Part shown: in pieces, positions 23,425-34,119 of the stretch
Layout of the letters: the number at the start of each line of letters is the position of its first letter
Position numbering within the stretch: position 1 is the stretch's first letter
Assembly: GCA_010909165.1 (NCBI GenBank)
Contig: VJWM01000025.1
Coordinates: 2,604,001-2,668,000, forward strand
DNA from: Anthoceros angustus
Taxonomy: Eukaryota; Streptophyta; Anthocerotopsida; Anthocerotales; Anthocerotaceae
DNA: 64,000 nucleotides
Reading direction: 5' to 3'
Notes under the pieces: model-generated
What the model saw: the letters and a program-made list of their open reading frames with translations, nothing else
What the model was told of the DNA's origin: nothing
Database searches by the model: none
Position numbers and translations under genes: made by a program

Positions 23425-23735
23425 AAATGTTAAACCTATTCGGGCATGAGTGTAAGAAGCCCATGCGGGCATGAGTATTAGGAGTCCATCTAAGCATGAG
23501 TGTTAGAAGCCTACTTGGAATTCAGTATTAAAAGTCCATCTAGGGTTGACCATTAGAAGCCTATTTGGGATTCAATATTCATAGTCCGTCCAAGGTTGAG
23601 TGTTAGAAGACTATTTCGGATTCAATACTAGAAGTCCATTCGGGATTGAGTGTTAGAAGCCTATTTGGGATTAAGTATTAGAGGTCCATCCGGGGTTGAG
23701 TGTTAGAAGCCTATCAAGGCTAGAATGTTGAAAAT
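23425..23735. repeat. Minisatellite, period about 50-58 bp
   Basis: About six imperfect units with GAGTGTTAGAAGCCTATTTG followed by GGATT-AGTATTA-AAGTCCATC. Units are more divergent at the left end. Confidence 0.85.
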
Positions 23736-23947
23736 CTTCAAGACTTGCATCATACCCACTGGCCAGATGAATTTTGAGTTGGCGCTTATGATATGTTGTT
23801 AGTTATTACTCTTGTGTGCTGGTGTGTTACAGTTCAATGTCTATCAATGGACTTATTCAAATTTGTAATTTTGCAATCTAGTGTGTGCCTAAAGAAAAGT
23901 AGTCCTTTGGGGTCATCCACATTACTACTTTTAAGGAATAATTGAAC

Positions 23948-24052
23948 ATTAATATTTACATTAATATTTACATTAATATTTACATTAATATTTACATTAA
24001 TATTTACATTAATATTTATATTTATATTTATATTTATATTTACATTACATTA
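23948..24052. repeat. 12-bp repeat ATTAATATTTAC decaying to 6-bp ATTTAT
   Basis: Six near-perfect copies of a 12-mer, then several TTTATA hexamers. Confidence 0.9.
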
Positions 24053-24180
24053 TAAGATATCCACCACTTTGTAATCAAACTTACAAAGGAAATTCTTGCT
24101 AAATTTTAATTATAGAATAGGTTTGTGAAAAAGGTCCCCGCACTTACAACATAGGGGTTTCGCTTAGGGCTGATCTATTT

Positions 24181-24663
24181 TTGACCCGGGGGGATCAGGT
24201 TTCGGTTGCTGATGTGGTTGTAACCGATCCCACTCGGGACAGTGTCTGCGAGCATGTTATCCTTAACCCTCCAGGTTGGGCGGCGGAGGGATGCGCGATG
24301 GCTAAGGTCCACAAGTACTCTCCTATGCACGACAGCCACGCCTTCGTCCCCCTTGCCATCGAGACTCGAAGAGCCATGGGTAAGGATTTCTCTAGGTTCG
24401 TCAAGGCCTACGCCAAGGCTTATCATAGCCGTAAGAATGGGGTTGGCCTCCCCCTTTCTTGTATTGTTGCTTTCTTCTGGCAGAGGGTTTCCACCGCTGT
24501 GCAGAGGGCATTGGCCAATGCAGGGTACAGAACGACAGCGAGCATGGGAGATGCAACTTCTTCGATACTAGTGGTAAGTAGGCCTTTTCACATCCGTGAC
24601 CACGAAGTTCTTTGGGCGATTGGTAGTTTTGAAATGCGTGATCGTGGGGGCTGCTCCCCCTAG
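24181..24663 (+). pseudogene. C-terminal fragment of a LINE-type (non-LTR) polyprotein
   Basis: The 160-codon frame resembles the region after the reverse transcriptase in plant and algal non-LTR elements. It has VADVVVTDPTRDSVCEHV, a HAFVPLAIETRRAMG block, and a helical end with LPLSCIVAFFWQRVSTAVQRAL. It ends at a stop near 24663. Nothing upstream in this frame shows RT motifs, so it is a 5'-truncated insertion, the usual fate of LINE copies. A homologous but weaker fragment follows at 25.26-25.6 kb. The family assignment is from memory of related proteins. Confidence 0.65.
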
Positions 24664-25261
24664 CGGCATTGGGTTTTTTCTCCTTTGTTTTTCGGGTGGA
24701 TGGGTTTGTACCATCTCTTTTTATTAGTAAAGTCTTCTTTTCCTCTTATGTCACAACATGTGACCGCTTGGATCCAGATAGACTCGTGACATGAAGCCGC
24801 CACATCGCGCAGGAACATGGCTAGGTATTCAGAAAATGAGTACACACTCAAACCTCGCTCCGAACGGCATGTCAGGAACCAATGGAACGGGATCCGTAAT
24901 AATGCGCACAAGTATAATTAGGTAAATACGTAAATAGGGAATTAGACGATGTAGAAACGTGTAAAGAACCTCATGACCGGTAGTCCGTTACCGCATGGGT
25001 TCTTGGCCTTAACGCGGCCAAGCCCTTATGTACCCACAAATCGTGAAAATGTACCATTCCGAGACTCGCCCAACCTCCGAGCCGATCAAGACCGTGGAAT
25101 GTTGCATCTTACAACATAGATGACTTACATTACGTTATAAGGGAGATAAATTAAATTATTGTATTTAACGGCCTATAATAATAGACCCCGCTTAAGCTAA
25201 TTTACAACATGGCCTTATAACGGAATTTCAAAATAGTGATATAATATAAAATCTCTTGTCA

Positions 25262-25600
25262 TGCTTTCATTCCCTTGCTATCAAAACTCATGGGGCCATG
25301 AACAAAGAGTTTGTGCAGTTTATCAAGGGTTGTGCAAAGGCCTACCACACCCGTAAGCACGGGGTAGGTCTCCCTCTATCCTGAGTGGTGGCTTATTTCC
25401 AGCAACATGTTTCCATCGCTTTGCAGAGGGTGTTGGCCATTGCTACTTTCAAAATAAGTTCGAATGTGTTAGATGCTGGATCTTTAGCTTCAGTGGTAAG
25501 TTGGCCCTTTCCTATCTTAGATTACAACATGTTGGGGGTGTTAGGTAGCCTCGTAGACACTGTGGTGATTAGTCCCCTTGGCCTAGGGCCTTTTTAGGGG
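25262..25600 (+). pseudogene. Second LINE C-terminal fragment
   Basis: This is homologous to 24.35-24.63 kb: LAIKTHGAMNKEF, FIKGCAKAYHTRKHGVGLPLS, then a stop (TGA near 25381), then VVAYFQQHVSIALQRVLA. The in-frame stop and substitutions show it is dead. It diverges from the first copy mainly by substitutions, unlike most duplicates in this window, so it is probably an independent older insertion. Confidence 0.65.
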
Positions 25601-25684
25601 TTATTCTCCACCACCTCGGCGTAGACTTCCCATCTTTGCTTATTTTATAACTTAGTCTCCACGTTCTCTTGTAAACTAAGAGGC

Positions 25685-25805
25685 CGATGTTACAAATGGT
25701 TGAGCCATCGTTGTGAATGTTACAAATGGTTAAGCAATTGTTGTAAATGTTACAAATGGATAAGCCATTGTTGTAAATGAATAAGCCATTATTGTAAAAC
25801 AATGT
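25685..25805. repeat. Short tandem repeat around GTTACAAATGG-TAAGCCATTGTTGTAAAT
   Basis: Four to five imperfect units of about 30 bp. Confidence 0.75.
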
Positions 25806-26790
25806 AGCCACGTTCTAAATATCACATACTTAGCAAAAAAAACTATTTATAAGGATTCGCGTTGTAAAATACCCTTCTCCCCAAGATAACTCAAGACCAG
25901 AGCTTTGAGTTTGGTAAAATGCTCGCCTGCCTTGTGATACCACAACTTTTGTGACCGGTTGTAAGGCTGTCCTTGCTCGCCTCCAACGACATGTATGCCA
26001 GTCCATGCAAATGTCTTCGCCCTCTTAGTACGCCACTCCACAGATTCACGGGTGGCGCATTGTGCTAAGTAGATCACAACCATTAGAGCGTATCAAACTT
26101 ATCCCGATCAATATGAATAACAAGACAAATGCAATACGATGTTGTGCTACTCGAAAAGACAATAGCATATAACCGCTATTGCATTAAAACACATAGCTAT
26201 GATCACCAACATGTGCTCCAAAGTACGGAAACACGGATGTTTCAAGAGCCTCGACACAATGACGTCGGAAGGACAAAAACCTAGTGACAATGCGAAATGA
26301 ATGCTCCATTTGTGCTAGCATCGAGGGAAATACAAAGAAATCCAGCCAAAATTGCTTCTGTTGGCCCGATGATGATCAAGCAAAGTTCTGACGAGGCCAA
26401 ATACGAGCATGCAAATTGCCACTTGGGTTAGATCACTCTCAACCCGTGTCTCACAATTTGTTTCACTAGAACTATATGCATTACCAGCTTCATCTTCACG
26501 TGTAGGCATAGTCATCATTACCTCGCCTATCCTCAACAATTGATTTTCAGCCCCAGATTTGGAATCCGCCAGCAGTTCACTCATAATTAAAATTTGATTG
26601 AAAATACCTAGTGGCTTCCACGTGATTTCCACTTCAAAATAACCAATATTCTCAAATATTATTTTGAGTGAATATTATCAAATAATATTTTTGTATAAAT
26701 ATTGCCGTATATGATAGATCACATGATCTCACGGTCCATGATCCCACAAGTGCTCCACAATTGAGCTACCACAACAAGTTCGCGCACCTA
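25806..26790. other. No recognisable gene
   Basis: A/T-rich with short frames only. A minus-strand frame at 26315-26632 has no known motif. Confidence 0.4.
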
Positions 26791-26791
26791 C

Positions 26792-26914
26792 ACCTATACG
26801 GCAGCTCAAGAGCTCCTTGCGCCCTAAACTCCACCTATACGGCAGCTCAAGAGCTCCTTGCGCCCTAAACTCCACCTATACGGCAGCTCAAGAGCTCCTT
26901 GCGCCCTAAACTCC
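26792..26914. repeat. Three perfect 41-bp tandem repeats
   Basis: Units start at 26792, 26833 and 26874 (ACCTATACGGCAGCTCAAGA and onward) and look identical. Each holds CAGCTCAAGAGCTCC, a partial inverted repeat. Perfect identity suggests recent expansion. Confidence 0.95.
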
Positions 26915-27039
26915 GGCACTTACACGCACTATGAGGCACTCAAGATACCTTCAAGTATGAGGTGAAGGCGATCAACAACTCAAAGTGTATACTTGAAGTG
27001 TCAACTCAAGCGCCTTTATATAGGGAACTGGTCATCTAT

Positions 27040-27190
27040 AATATTAGCTTAGTACATACCTATTTAAGATAATATTAGAATTATTTCTCAAATAGTATCA
27101 TTTAATCATGTTGTTACTTAGATATTAGCTTAGTACATACCTATTTAGGATATTATTGGAAAGATTTCTCAAATATTACCATCTACTTAT
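27040..27190. repeat. Imperfect direct duplication, about 80 bp
   Basis: ATATTAGCTTAGTACATACC and the following 60 bases occur at about 27040 and about 27122. Confidence 0.8.
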
Positions 27191-27364
27191 GTTGTTACTT
27201 CGTATGGTAATTTTTCTATTTCAACTGATTATTTTCTATTTCAGGCCAACCTACAACATTCATGTTTCTTGATTTCTCAAAGTTTATGATCACATTGAAT
27301 GGCAAATCCTATAACCAGTGCCCAACATCCAAAGTCGCTGCGCGGACACAATGTTCTCCCTAGG

Positions 27365-27612
27365 ATATTGGATAATTGGTTAATTGGTTAACTGATTAAT
27401 TAGTTAATTGATTAACTAGTTAATTAGTTAATTAGTTAATTGGTTAATTAGTTAACTGATTAATTGGTTAATTAGTTAACTGGTTAATTGATTAATTCGT
27501 TCATTGGTTTATTAGTTAATTATTTAGTTAGTTAGTTAGTTAATGAACTAATTTGTTGATTGGTTCATCGGTTAATTGGTTAATTGATTAATTGGTTAAT
27601 AAGTTAATTAAT
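27365..27612. repeat. A/T-rich 8-bp repeat TTAATTGG/TTAATTAG, block 1
   Basis: About 30 degenerate octamers (TTAATTGG, TTAATTAG, TTAACTGA). An almost identical block follows at 28170-28427 as part of the 0.8-kb tandem duplication. Confidence 0.92.
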
Positions 27613-28110
27613 TCGACTGTTTGGCTATGAGAGCTCGAGTTGCTTCCACCTGTTCAGGCAATTGTTTCGTCTCCCACTTCTCAAAGATTTCATCCACGTA
27701 CTTCCACACCTCACCATCCACCTTAGCGACACAATAATCTAGTGTCCTATTGTCCACGAGGCGATGATAACTGACCTTAGGTCCATGCTTGGCTGCATCC
27801 CACTTCGGAACCTTACCCAACCGGGCATATATCTCCAACTTCCAATCTAAGTCACACTTCAGCCCATCCGCTAGCCTGGCCTTCATCTTGATTTTGATGT
27901 ACCTCACACGGTCGATGAAAGTAAAAGTCTTTCTAGCATTCGCAATGGTGTTGTGATCAGTGGCAACTAACCTCATCTCCCCATCCACATGTGAGGCCAG
28001 CAAGAACATATGCATCCATCCTGGGTGGCGATGCAATGACTCCCATGGGGACAACGAGCAAGGTATACCCCAGAGTTATCAAGGGCAGAGCTGCACTCGC
28101 AGGTAAGAAG
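27608..28110 (-). pseudogene. ParB-like domain gene fragment, copy III
   Basis: A 148-codon minus-strand frame covers the second half of the same protein family seen at 46.6-49.5 kb. Matching blocks are GEMRLVATDHNT (against QEMRVLAADHNT), FIDRVRYIKIKMKARLADG, LDWKLEIYARLGK, and VDGEVWKYVDEIFEKWET (against LEGRVWENVDKIFAKWE). Just upstream, in another frame (about 28015-28060), RMDAYVLAGLT matches the block before it. The GGNHTFAA box and the N-terminus are missing, and no methyltransferase part follows: the gene runs straight into the TTAATTGG repeat. It is a fragment, diverged enough from the 46-49 kb copies to be a separate paralogue. Confidence 0.75.
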
Positions 28111-28169
28111 GAAAGACGCCATGGCAAGGCCCAACATCCAAAGTCACTTGGACACAATGTTCTCCTAGG

Positions 28170-28427
28170 ATATTGGATAATTGGTTAATTGGTTAACTGA
28201 TTAATTAGTTAATTGATTAACTAGTTAATTAGTTAATTAGTTAATTGGTTAATTAGTTAACTGATTAATTGGTTAATTAGTTAACTGGTTAATTGATTAA
28301 TTCGTTCATTGGTTTATTAGTTAATTATTTAGTTAGTTAGTTAGTTAATGAACTAATTTGTTGATTGGTTCATCGGTTAATTGGTTAATTGATTAATTGG
28401 TTAATAAGTTAATTAATTCGATTTGTT
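28170..28427. repeat. A/T-rich 8-bp repeat, block 2
   Basis: Near-identical copy of the block at 27365-27612. Confidence 0.92.
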
Positions 28428-28900
28428 TGGCTATGAGAGCTCGAGTTGCTTCCAATTGCTCGTGCAATTGTTTCGTCTCCCACTTCTCAAAGATTTCATC
28501 CACGTACTTCCACACCTCACCATCCACCTTAGCGACACAATAATCTAGTGTCCTATTGTCCACGAGGCGATGATAACTGACCTTAGGTCCATGCTTGGCT
28601 GCATCCCACTTCGGAACCTTACCCAACCGGGCATATATCTCCAACTTCCAATCTAAGTCACACTTCAGCCCATCCGCTAGCCTGGCCTTCATCTTGATTT
28701 TGATGTACCTCACACCTACGATGAAAGTAAAGTCTTTCTAGCATTCTCGCAATGGTGTTGTGATCAACTAACCTCATCTCCCCATCCACATGTGAGGCCA
28801 GCAAGAACATATGCATCCATCCCGGTGGCGTGCAATGACTCCCATGGGGACAACGAGCAAGGTATACCCCGAGTTATCAAGGGGCGTGAGTACGCGAAGA
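28393..28900 (-). pseudogene. ParB-like domain gene fragment, copy IV
   Basis: Tandem duplicate of copy III (27608-28110), about 800 bp away in the same orientation. The frame 28393-28713 is nearly identical over IKIKMKARLADGLKCDLDWK and the rest to the C-terminal end (QLHEQLEATRALIAKQIELI). The upstream portion has extra small deletions that break the ATDHNT block. It is a dead fragment. Confidence 0.75.
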
Positions 28901-29219
28901 AGGAAAGACGCCATCGGCCAAGGTGCCAAGACGGAATCTCATCGCAGTGGTGAAGGTGACTGGTGCGATGACAAAACCCCGTATACATGGACGAGCCAGA
29001 AGTCAAGTGCCTGCACCCTTACCAGAACAAGAGCGAAGCCGAGCTCTCGTGGACCTAGGGATGGAGGAGTCCAAGAGGACAAACTGGAAAGCCTGGCCAA
29101 GCTGCTTCTCAAGCAACAACGCTTGCATAAACGTCGAGAAAGGAGGAAAATCCCGCCTAGCATCCGCAGAAAGAAGTTCCCTTGTCCTAGAGGATGAAGC
29201 GAGAGGCCAGAGCAAGAGT

Positions 29220-31470
29220 TGATAGGGTCTAGCTACTTAGAAAAGCCACCGGGGAAGAAACCTCTAGTGAGAGAAGGCCAGCGCCCCCAAACTGCACTGG
29301 CATGGATGCTTGCCAGCGGGCCAATTCACCCGCAGGGCACTCGAAAGCCCCTGGGCCCACGATATCACCAAGAGTATCCATTATCTTCCTGTCAAACCCC
29401 TGAAGTCGAAACATGAGAACCGGAGTCGGAGGCGTCTGAGATGAAGTGACTGTGGCGCCTAGCAAAGGAGGAAAGAATTCCAAAGCCCACAGGCATCCCC
29501 CAGAGAGAGGTCTTGACATGGGACAGTCCTCATGAGCTCTGTCCAGAAGCTCCCAATGAAGTCAGGGGAGCTGAAGGGGACCCACAAAATCCGTAGACCC
29601 AAGGCCGGAGCAATCTCCCCAGCAGGGAACTGCAAAGTGGGGAGGATACCCGACAGGGACCAAACGTGGCACTTAGAGAGCTTTGCTTTTAAGCCGACCA
29701 AAGAAAGCTCATGGGAGAAGAGCTGGAAGGCCTCCTAAACCTTGTCTTCAGGCCCAAGGATATGAGAGTCATCTGCCAGCGACGGGAAGACACAGTCATG
29801 TGCAAAGGAAGTAGCCCTAGAAAGGGCTCTGTTGTGGGCGATGGCAAAGAGGGCACCACCTAGAGGGTCACCTTGCCTGGTACCTGTGGCTGATTCCAAG
29901 ATGGAAACAGCAAATCCCGAAGAGACATTCCTGTACTGATAGTAGAGATTGGAAGACGTCCCGTAGAAGCACCGGACAAAAGGTATAAGGCTCCCCAGGA
30001 CACCACTAGCGTCCCTGAGCTCCTCGAAGATGATGCTCCTAGAAATGGTATTGAAGGCGTTTTCAACATCCACCTGAAAAACAACCCAATTCGGGTGGGT
30101 GTCAAGGCATGCCTACACGCCAAACACCACGAACTCGCAACCCCCCGAAGTAGCAATGCCAAATTGTAGTGGGTTAAGGTGCTGCTGGAGGAGGGAGCGG
30201 CACTGAAGGGCAATAGCACGGTTAAGGAGCCACATGAAGGCTCCCCAAATGCAAGTGGACGCACGCCAGATCCCGGGGCAAGCTTATCCATAGCGATGAG
30301 CCTGCTAGTTGAAAGGACTTGAGAGGTGAGGCGTTTCCCCCTATGCCATAGCAGCAGCCAGGGAAAGAGTTGCGGAAAGCCGCTGGATGGGTCTTCAGGA
30401 AGAAAAAGGTCTCGAAGATGCTCAAACACCATCCCAGATAGCTCGGCAGAAGAAAGACGTGGGCCGTAGAGAGAGCCAGAGCAAAAGTCGCGCGGTCTAG
30501 GGAGAAGGGGTCCTCAGGGACATAGTTGAGTGTGTCCGGGGGAATGGCATTTTTCGGGGCTGGATGGAGGGCACGAAGGGCCGCAATAGTCTCCTCAGAA
30601 GCAGGGGCCAAAGGAAGGGGGCAGAGAGCCTTGGTAGCTCGGGCATATTCACCTCCCTAACCTAACAACTTGCAGTGCCGCAAGTTCGCTACCACCCCGG
30701 GGCTTGTTCCACCTGCAGCGCGGATTCTGCCCGTACCTTGGAAGCCCGCAATGCCTCCTCTTGAAGAGATGCCAAATCACCAGCCCGAAAGCAACGGAGG
30801 CGACTGGCGACCTCCCGATGACCAGAAGCCCCGCCCCTAGTACAACGCAGACACCATCGCGATAGAAGAAGACACCAGGCCAGCTCGTCCTGGGAGTCGA
30901 GCGCAAGGCGATTCAGAGCAAGACGGAATGCTAAGCGGGCATCATCATGGAGGTGCTTGGAAATCCTGCGAAAGATGCACGGGCATGGAGAGCGGGTTTC
31001 AAACAACCCAAGGACGTGATCTTGCTGAGCACACAACCAATCCCATGATGATAGAGGCACCCTTAGAAGAACGACACCAGACGCTGAAACCTGTGCCACG
31101 GAGCTGGTGGAGGTCGCAAGACGTACTTGGGCAGCCCAAGTAATCCGGTCAAAGTCTTTATTCATGTGCCCAATGAGGCCGTTTTCACCCCCTTAATGCC
31201 GCAATAGAGCAAAGCATAGACTGGACAGGGAGTGTCCTTGACGGTCACAGAAGGTGTGGACCGCCCCATCGCACAGAGAAGAATTTACAGAGAGAGAACA
31301 AACTGCAGACACTAGCCTGGGGATGACAGGACCAAGGAGGCACCGGGGACCGGGGACAAAGAGTCCCTGACCCTTACTGGACATATAAAGTTTTAGCTCC
31401 GAATGGAAAACCCCAAGAAGACGAGCCAAAAGGCCCCGCCTAGAGGGGATGCAGTCCACCATAGCACTGG
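29220..31470 (-). pseudogene. LINE-type (non-LTR) retrotransposon, RT region, frameshifted
   Basis: Fragments in order on the minus strand: an N-terminal region (31.16-30.65 kb, FDRITWAAQVRLATSTSS and RISKHLHDDARLAFRLAL), then SEETIAALRALHPAPKNAIP (about 30.6-30.55 kb), SRLIAMDKLAPGSGVRPLAFGE (in two pieces; about 30.3-30.23 kb), DVENAFNTISRSIIFEELR (from 30073) and SATGTRQGDPLGGALFAIAH. The RT active-site box is SLADDSHILGP (about 29751-29785). Downstream is SKCHVWSLSG and a C-terminal part to about 29229. At least four frameshifts or stops interrupt it. The region before RT resembles that of non-LTR elements in algae, mosses and other non-seed plants. No endonuclease domain was recognised. 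Confidence 0.85.
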
Positions 31471-32240
31471 CAACCTACCAGAGCAATACTCGCACCGGCC
31501 AACTTCTTGTCCGCTGATTGTTTATATGCAAATACAAATCTCCAGCGCTTCACCTAGGAATATTCAATAGCATTCTGCTGCCTACGCACGCACCGAGCCA
31601 AGCCGTTGTACCATCGCCGATGCTCTCTATGTCAAATGCTCACCACGGTGAAGAATGCCTACTTGATTGCCACAAGAACGAACACAATGACAGTCAGAAA
31701 CACAAGATTCTCATTCATGGTGAGGGATGTGATACTGAAGAATGTGTGAGCTTCCAAGTAGCACTCAACACGTAAGTTCAGCTGGCAACGCTTATCTCGA
31801 CATCCCCTCACATCACTCACCAAGCTCTATTCCAAGCCGCTCCATACCACACCACCTATATCGCAAATAAGACAAAAAAGCATGTATGTTTATCAATTTA
31901 CTATATACTGAATATGTGGTATTGAATAAAACATTGCGTTACGCGCTTAGGTGTTTCCTGTCCCTGCGAGTACATATGTTGTGAATAAACTGGTTAGTGT
32001 TTCTAATTGGCCTTGTCCCTCCAATTATGTTGTAGTGAATAAACTATTGTGTTACGTGGTTAGTGTTTCTAATGCTTTTGCCTTGAATTTGAACATCACA
32101 CAACATTCGGAGCAGGGAGGGCCAACGGGTTAAGGAGCCTGGCACAAGGAAGGTGGAAGGGAGGAAGGAGCCTGTGCACAAGAACACAGCCTGCGAGCGC
32201 TGCTAACGTAAGCTGGCCAAGGAGGTGCGTGGAGAAAAGC
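31471..32240. other. Intergenic; 5' flank of the RPB3 gene
   Basis: No coding sequence recognised. A short A/T-rich direct repeat is visible (TGTGAATAAACTGGTTAGTGTTTCTAAT near 31980, and a related copy near 32035). No clear TATA box was assigned. The last 40 bases (GTAAGCTGGCCAAGGAGGTG) recur in front of the third RPB3 copy, so the flank is part of the duplicated unit. Confidence 0.5.
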
Positions 32241-33568
32241 ATGGCGATGCCGAGTCCGCCCTCGTATCAGCGCTTCCCTACTGTACGCATTTTGGTGGCG
32301 AGAAACGAATACCTCCAATTTGAGCTGCGGGATACGGACGCCAGCATAGCCAATGCTCTCCGCCGGGTCATGATAGCCGAAGTTCCCACACTGGCCATCG
32401 ACGTGGTGGAGATCGAGGAAAACTCGTCGGTGCTCCCTGACGAGTTTCTGGCGCACAGACTCGGCCTTATTCCCCTCACCAGCGGGCGCGCATTTCTAAT
32501 GAAGATGCCTGCCGAGTGCCAAAGATTTAGAGGTGACGGACATACGAGGTGCGCAATTATCGTTTCTTCCTTCAGCGTAACAGACGTGTCGTTCTGTCCT
32601 AGGGTTGATGCGAGATAGAGTGAGCAATTCTAACATGTCATTATTCCGGCCTGCAGATGCGAGGACTGCTCTGTGGAGTTCCATTTGAGTGTGAAGTGCG
32701 AAACAGATGAGGATCTGAACGTCACAAGCAATGATCTTCGGAGCTCAGATGCAACTTGTTATCCTGCGCCCGATCCTGACAACGATCTAAAAGACAAGTA
32801 AGATCGATTCAGTTGGCCCGTTCTTTGTTTTGTGTACTGTACAATGGTGCAGGCCCTGCTTCACAAGCGTGGTATGCTTGCTCAGGGGGATTGTGATCAC
32901 AAAGTTAGCAAAAGGTCAAGAACTGAAACTCCGGGCCTTCGCGAAGAAAGGCGTCGGGAATCAACACTCGAAATGGTCTCCTGTCGCGACTGTTACCTAT
33001 CGAAATGAGGCTGATATCCAGATTAACGACGCTCTGATGGAAACTCTCACACTCCGGGAAAAACAGGAATTCATAGCCTCTTCTTCAAGCAAGATTTTTA
33101 AATTACACCCGGTTACTAACAAGGTGTGCTTTCAAATCACTATCTTTTGCCATTCTGTGTGCGCACAAAAATTTCAATGTGGAGAATAAGGTGATGCCTA
33201 TGCAGGTCACGCTCGTGGAGCCCCAGTACGCGGATTTCTATAACTTCGACGAGGAAGTGTTGCGTAAAGCTGAGGCCATGGGGAAGCCTGGTCTGGTGTC
33301 CATCATTCGACTTGAGGACAGGTTCATCTTCGAGGTGGAATCCACTGGCGTGCTCACGGCTATTCAGATCGTCATGAATGCCATTGACACATTGAGGCAG
33401 AAGCTGAATTCCATCAGGGTAGGACCAATCTGATTGCGGGGACGGTAGGTGTTGGACCAAAGGACACCACACAAAATCACAAAAATATCTGAATCATGCC
33501 ACCTTCATTTGCAGGGCCAATTCTCTCGTGCCGACTCTGAGCTCCTTCGCATGCCTAGGTCATCCTAG
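32241..33568 (+). CDS. NRPB3: RNA polymerase II subunit 3 (RPB3/NRPB3-like), five exons, apparently intact
   Basis: RPB3 is the alpha-like assembly subunit of RNA polymerase II and pairs with RPB11. Proposed exons: 32241-32548, 32657-32797, 32886-33123, 33206-33418 and 33515-33568. They give 317 residues in one open frame, close to the roughly 319 of Arabidopsis. All introns are GT-AG and 82-108 bp. Domains: alpha-motif [20 protein letters not shown] (residues about 28-47), then [28 protein letters not shown] (about 67-81), a Cys cluster (93-107), [17 protein letters not shown], and [15 protein letters not shown] near the C-terminus. One of the four Cys normally binding zinc is replaced (C-Q-R-F where C-x2-C is expected). 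The start is the first Met of a conserved N-terminus; an upstream in-frame GTG at 32229 is not used in eukaryotes. A second in-frame acceptor exists at 32853. Confidence 0.9.
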
Positions 33569-34119
33569 AAACATCGGACCTTGTAATCTGGTGCTCATGC
33601 GTTTATTCGGAAGCTAGCCCGATTCTGTCCGCCTGTTCTCCTCTTCTCCTCGGGAAATTGCAATGTTAACATCATTGTGGGAGGAAGCACACGGAACGAC
33701 AGAGAGCTGCGGAAAGTTATGTCCGTTGAAGAGCCAGTCCCGTGTGTTTCGATGCGATACCATTTCCATTTCTTGTTGAAACGAGGCGAGCGAGAGCTTG
33801 TTGGAAAGAGCTTTCGTGGAGAACATGGTTTCCAGTTTTTCAGAATTAAAAATCATTGAAATCGACTCTATAAGGGCTAAAATTGACTTCTCGAGAATTT
33901 TTGAACAAAAACTTTGCCCCAGAAAACTTCGTCGTGCTGGGTTAAGTTCCAAGGCTAAGTGGTTAAGTAAGGTCCTTAACGGACAGGAGCCCGTGGGTTA
34001 AGGTCCAAGGAGCCTGGCCTAAGAAAGGTGAAAAGGGTATAAAATGAGCCTTTGTACATGAAGGGATAGAATGCGAACGCTGGTAATGTAAGGAGGTGCG
34101 TGGAGACGAAAGCGTGGAG
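33569..34119. other. Spacer between RPB3 copies
   Basis: No gene recognised. The last 30 bases (AAGGAGGTGCGTGGAGA) match the 5' flank of the other two RPB3 copies. Confidence 0.5.

Noticed and set aside
32229-32240. GTG start in frame upstream of RPB3
   Set aside because: GTG starts are not used in eukaryotic nuclear genes, and the conserved N-terminus begins at the ATG at 32241.
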